Of a DNA stretch of 31,271 nt, positions 28,779 to 31,271 are shown piece by piece. Position 1 is the first letter of the stretch. Each line of letters starts with the position of its first letter. Origin of the DNA: an uncultured Alistipes sp. (GTDB lineage: Bacteria > Bacteroidota > Bacteroidia > Bacteroidales > Rikenellaceae); NCBI GenBank assembly GCA_958449275.1, contig CAUDHE010000020.1:1-31271 (forward strand), read 5' to 3'. The position numbers and the translations under genes were made by a program. A model generated the notes under the pieces. The model made no database searches. It was not told the DNA's origin and worked only from the letters and a program-made list of their open reading frames with translations.

Positions 28779-29900
28779 TTATTCCACTGTGAACTCGAAT
28801 CGGTCGTAACCGGCATTGCGCCAAGCCGAGGCGGCCGTGAGTTTCGATATCGCGAACAATGGCGAGAAGGTGCGCACGCCTATGGTTTTGCCGTCGGGTT
28901 TGAATTCGAGTATTCGAAGCCAACAATCGCCGCCGTTTCCGTTCCATTCGCCGTCGCCGTTCTGCGAGTTGAACATCATTTGGGGGATGTCGCGGCCGTC
29001 GGCAGCCTTGTCGACGCGGAAAGCCGAATTGGAACGGTAATCGGTCTCACCCGTATGGGCGGCGATCTCGGGCGGAGTCCCAGTGTGGCCGCAAAGTACC
29101 AGGCATATGTTTTTCGACGGATATATCAGCTTGTCCCACAATGCCTGCGCCCAGTTGCGCGGAGTGAGTTTGTAGCCCTCTTTCTCTATGCGCCTGCCGT
29201 CGGTGGCGAGGAACGAGTGGGTGAGAATTATCACGCGATGGTTTTTGAAACGATCGGATTCGATGAGTTTTTTCGCCCACTCGATTGATTCGTCGCGCGG
29301 CGCGAACTCGAATGCTATGACCAGCAGGTCGCCCCAAGCCTTATCGTGGAATTCGTATGCGGCATTTTCCAACGTGTGGAGCCCCAGATGGTTGGCGCCC
29401 GTCGCCGCCAGCGTCTCGGCGAATGCCGAGTTGCGTTCGGGGTAGATGTATTCGGGCATGTCGGAATAGCGATGTTCGGCGGCTATGTAACCCAGATCGT
29501 GGTTTCCCTGACATACTATGTAGGGTATCCTGCCGTCCAGTCGCGCCAGGCTTCGCGAAACCGATTCCCACTGTTGGCGCGACGTTTGGTCGCCGTTGTC
29601 GCCGTTCGGAATCCCCGTTGCGATCAGTTTGTTGTTTTGCTCCACCATGTCGCCCGTGAAGAGTGCGGCGCGGATGTTCAGACGTTTGATGTTTTGTGCG
29701 ATCCAAGCCGTCTGTAATTCGAACAGAGGCTGGTTGGCTGCGAATTTGGTGTAGCTCTGCGGATCGGGAACCATTATCATGGAGAACGATCCTTCGGTTT
29801 CGAGCGCGGGGTATACGGGAATCTGCGGTGCGCCTTTGGGCGCCTGCGCTGTCGCGACGAGTGTCGTCAGCAGAGCGAAAAGCGTTACGATCGGTTTCAT
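28779..29900 (-). CDS. Secreted calcineurin-like metallophosphoesterase
   Basis: The 373-residue protein has a signal peptide (MKPIVTLFALLTTLVATAQ) and a metallophosphoesterase domain through most of its length. The metal motifs are MVPDPQSYT, FTGDMVEQN, CQGNHDLGY, ILTHSFLA and LCGHTG. As in the other phosphoesterase of this window, the first motif is Asp-Pro-Gln instead of Asp-x-His. There is no N-terminal beta domain. The substrate is unknown. ATG 29900 starts the signal peptide; upstream in-frame codons overlap ruvB. It lies 26 bases downstream of ruvB on the same strand with no promoter box between them, so it is probably cotranscribed with ruvB. Confidence 0.87.
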   Translation of the reverse strand: MKPIVTLFALLTTLVATAQAPKGAPQIPVYPALETEGSFSMIMVPDPQSYTKFAANQPLFELQTAWIAQNIKRLNIRAALFTGDMVEQNNKLIATGIPNGDNGDQTSRQQWESVSRSLARLDGRIPYIVCQGNHDLGYIAAEHRYSDMPEYIYPERNSAFAETLAATGANHLGLHTLENAAYEFHDKAWGDLLVIAFEFAPRDESIEWAKKLIESDRFKNHRVIILTHSFLATDGRRIEKEGYKLTPRNWAQALWDKLIYPSKNICLVLCGHTGTPPEIAAHTGETDYRSNSAFRVDKAADGRDIPQMMFNSQNGDGEWNGNGGDCWLRILEFKPDGKTIGVRTFSPLFAISKLTAASAWRNAGYDRFEFTVE

Positions 29901-29926
29901 GGTCTTGAGGTTTGAGTATTGTCGTG

Positions 29927-30943
29927 TTAAAACAGCATTCCGTCGGCTTCGCCCGAATGGGCGATGCCGAGGTGACGGTAGGCCAGTTCCGTAGCCTCGC
30001 GTCCGCGTGGCGTCCGCTTGATGAATCCCTCCTTTATCAGGAACGGTTCGTAAACGTCCTCGATGGTTCCGGCATCTTCGCCCACCGCCGTGGCGATGGT
30101 GTTGAGTCCCACGGGACCGCCCTTGAATTTCTCGATGATGGTCGAAATGATTCGATTGTCCATTCTGTCCAGACCGCGCGAGTCTATGTTCAGCGCCGCG
30201 AGGGCTATGCGGGTGATTTCTATGTCGATGTGTCCTTCGCCTTTCACCATCGCGAAGTCGCGTACTCGGCGCAGCAGGGCGTTGGCTATGCGCGGGGTGC
30301 CGCGTGAACGCAGTGCTACCTCCGAAGCGGCATCGTCGTCGATCGAAACATCGAGTATGCGGGCCGAACGTTCCACGATCCGCGCGAGCACCGACGAATC
30401 GTAATACTCCAAATGGCACTGTATGCCGAAACGTGCGCGCAGCGGCGAGGTAAGCAATCCGCTTCGCGTGGTGGCCCCCACGAGGGTGAACGGGGCCAGT
30501 TCGATCTGTATGGAGCGGGCCGAAGGGCCTTTGTCGAGCACTATGTCGATCTTGTAATCCTCCATCGCCGAATAGAGATACTCTTCGACGATGGGACTCA
30601 GGCGGTGTATCTCGTCGATGAAAAGCACGTCGCCGGCATCGAGATTGGTAAGCAGTCCCGCCAGATCGCCCGGTTTGTCGAGCACGGGGCCCGAGGTTAC
30701 TTTCAGCTGCGCCCCCATCTCGTGTGCGATTATGTTGGCGAGCGTAGTCTTGCCCAGTCCCGGGGGACCGTGCAGCAACACGTGGTCGAGCGAATCGCCC
30801 CGCATCAGGGCGGCCTTGATGAACACCTTCAGATTGTCGACGATCTTGTCCTGCCCCGAAAAGGCCGACAGATCATGCGGCCTTATGCGGTTTTCGAATT
30901 CCAGATCGCTCTCGTTGTTTCTCATGTTTCGGTCTGTGCGCAT
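29927..30943 (-). CDS. ruvB: Holliday junction branch migration ATPase RuvB
   Basis: The 338-residue AAA+ motor drives branch migration with RuvA at recombination junctions. The motifs are RPHDLSAFSGQDKIVDNLKVFI, Walker A GPPGLGKTTLAN, Walker B VLFIDEIHRLSP, and sensor 1 LVGATTRSGLLTSPLRARFG. A winged-helix C-terminus ends with PFLIKEGFIKRTPRGREATELAYRHLG. The start is ambiguous. ATG 30943 (MRTDRNMRNN) was chosen. ATG 30925 is also possible. ATG 30967 is longer but has the best Shine-Dalgarno-like site (GAGGAG, 6 bases before it). The promoter box TAACTTTG (minus, 31025-31032) is compatible with all three. Confidence 0.94.
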   Translation of the reverse strand: MRTDRNMRNNESDLEFENRIRPHDLSAFSGQDKIVDNLKVFIKAALMRGDSLDHVLLHGPPGLGKTTLANIIAHEMGAQLKVTSGPVLDKPGDLAGLLTNLDAGDVLFIDEIHRLSPIVEEYLYSAMEDYKIDIVLDKGPSARSIQIELAPFTLVGATTRSGLLTSPLRARFGIQCHLEYYDSSVLARIVERSARILDVSIDDDAASEVALRSRGTPRIANALLRRVRDFAMVKGEGHIDIEITRIALAALNIDSRGLDRMDNRIISTIIEKFKGGPVGLNTIATAVGEDAGTIEDVYEPFLIKEGFIKRTPRGREATELAYRHLGIAHSGEADGMLF

Positions 30944-31024
30944 GGCGGTTAAAAAGGGAAAAGGCATGGATTCTCCTCATGCCCGAGGCGGACGGCATAC
31001 GTCGGCGCGTACCCGATCCGAAGG

Positions 31025-31032
31025 CAAAGTTA
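31025..31032 (-). promoter_or_regulatory. Promoter -7 box of ruvB
   Basis: The minus strand reads TAACTTTG, a TAnnTTTG match about 60-80 bases before the candidate ruvB starts. No clear -33 TTG. Confidence 0.5.
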
Positions 31033-31271
31033 ATGATAAAAAACGATATTTCGATCGGCGGCACGCCCGGAATGTGCGGTTGCGGGCCTAAAAACATTCC
31101 GATGCGTCGGACGGCTCGGGCGAAAGGCTTGTCGGAGCATTTGCGGCAGGATGGTTGCAATCTGTTCGCACGGAGTGCGACGGCGCCGCGAAATAGAGTG
31201 GAACGGCTTTCGCTCGCGCGGTATTTGATTTTGTTGTATAATTATCCAATTTATGCTTGCATGCTATTTGA
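31033..31271. other. Right end of window, no gene recognised
   Basis: I see no coding frame with family features and no RNA gene here. A small GCAC-GGA-GTGC hairpin lies near 31167, and the last 50 bases are AT-rich, as expected for an upstream region of a gene outside the window. Confidence 0.4.

Overview
The window looks like chromosomal DNA of a Bacteroidales bacterium, most likely Alistipes or another Rikenellaceae (inference; no 16S is present). The genes are GC-rich and the gaps are AT-rich. Promoters follow the Bacteroidota pattern: a TTG/TTTG box, 19-20 bases, then TAnnTTTG. Shine-Dalgarno sites are mostly absent. Several families typical of the phylum occur: DUF1573, PepSY-like, the GGGtGRT protein with its NifU-like partner, and TypA. 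No integrase, transposase, phage gene or CRISPR array is visible. Most of the window is ordinary core and metabolic chromosome.

Layout. 1-2500: the last strand of an outer-membrane barrel protein, tRNA-Gln, a GNAT acetyltransferase and a secreted C1-family aminopeptidase. 2700-4450 (minus): a secreted metallo-beta-lactamase-fold hydrolase and an isochorismatase-like hydrolase. 4600-6150: an AraC-type regulator and a CatA-like acyltransferase. 6200-6600 (minus): tRNA-Val and tRNA-Asn, each with its own promoter and terminator. 6600-10150: a DUF1573 protein, then the NfnAB transhydrogenase pair. 10200-12220: a metal-responsive unit, with an HMA-AraC fusion regulator followed by a permease carrying its own HMA domain. 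12400-16360: a four-gene glycan or lipid A modification operon (nucleotide-sugar epimerase, GT2, double LABN-domain membrane protein, ArnT-like GT39). 16459-16905: a PepSY-like periplasmic protein.

17400-19300 (minus): the GGGtGRT protein and its NifU-like partner, divergent from a plus-strand operon of nucleosidase, metallophosphoesterase and ispE. Then come rpiB (minus) and a DUF454 membrane protein (plus). 23500-24461 (minus) holds two small unknown proteins that look like diverged copies of each other. 25436-27564 (minus) holds typA and a small membrane protein. aroB (plus), a second metallophosphoesterase (minus) and ruvB (minus) close the window.

The least ordinary part is 24462-25130. 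This gene-free, AT-richer stretch carries two minus-strand promoter elements and many long complementary segments that nest into two elaborate RNA folds, directly upstream of the two unknown paralogous proteins. I cannot match these folds to RNase P RNA, tmRNA, SRP RNA, 6S RNA or a riboswitch by the conserved sequence elements I know. The window also contains a family of intergenic elements built from runs of small hairpins with conserved linkers and compensated stems (near 2660, 10890, 22375, 25180 and 28760). An inverted-repeat pair of about 26 bases nearly fills the gap before nfnA.
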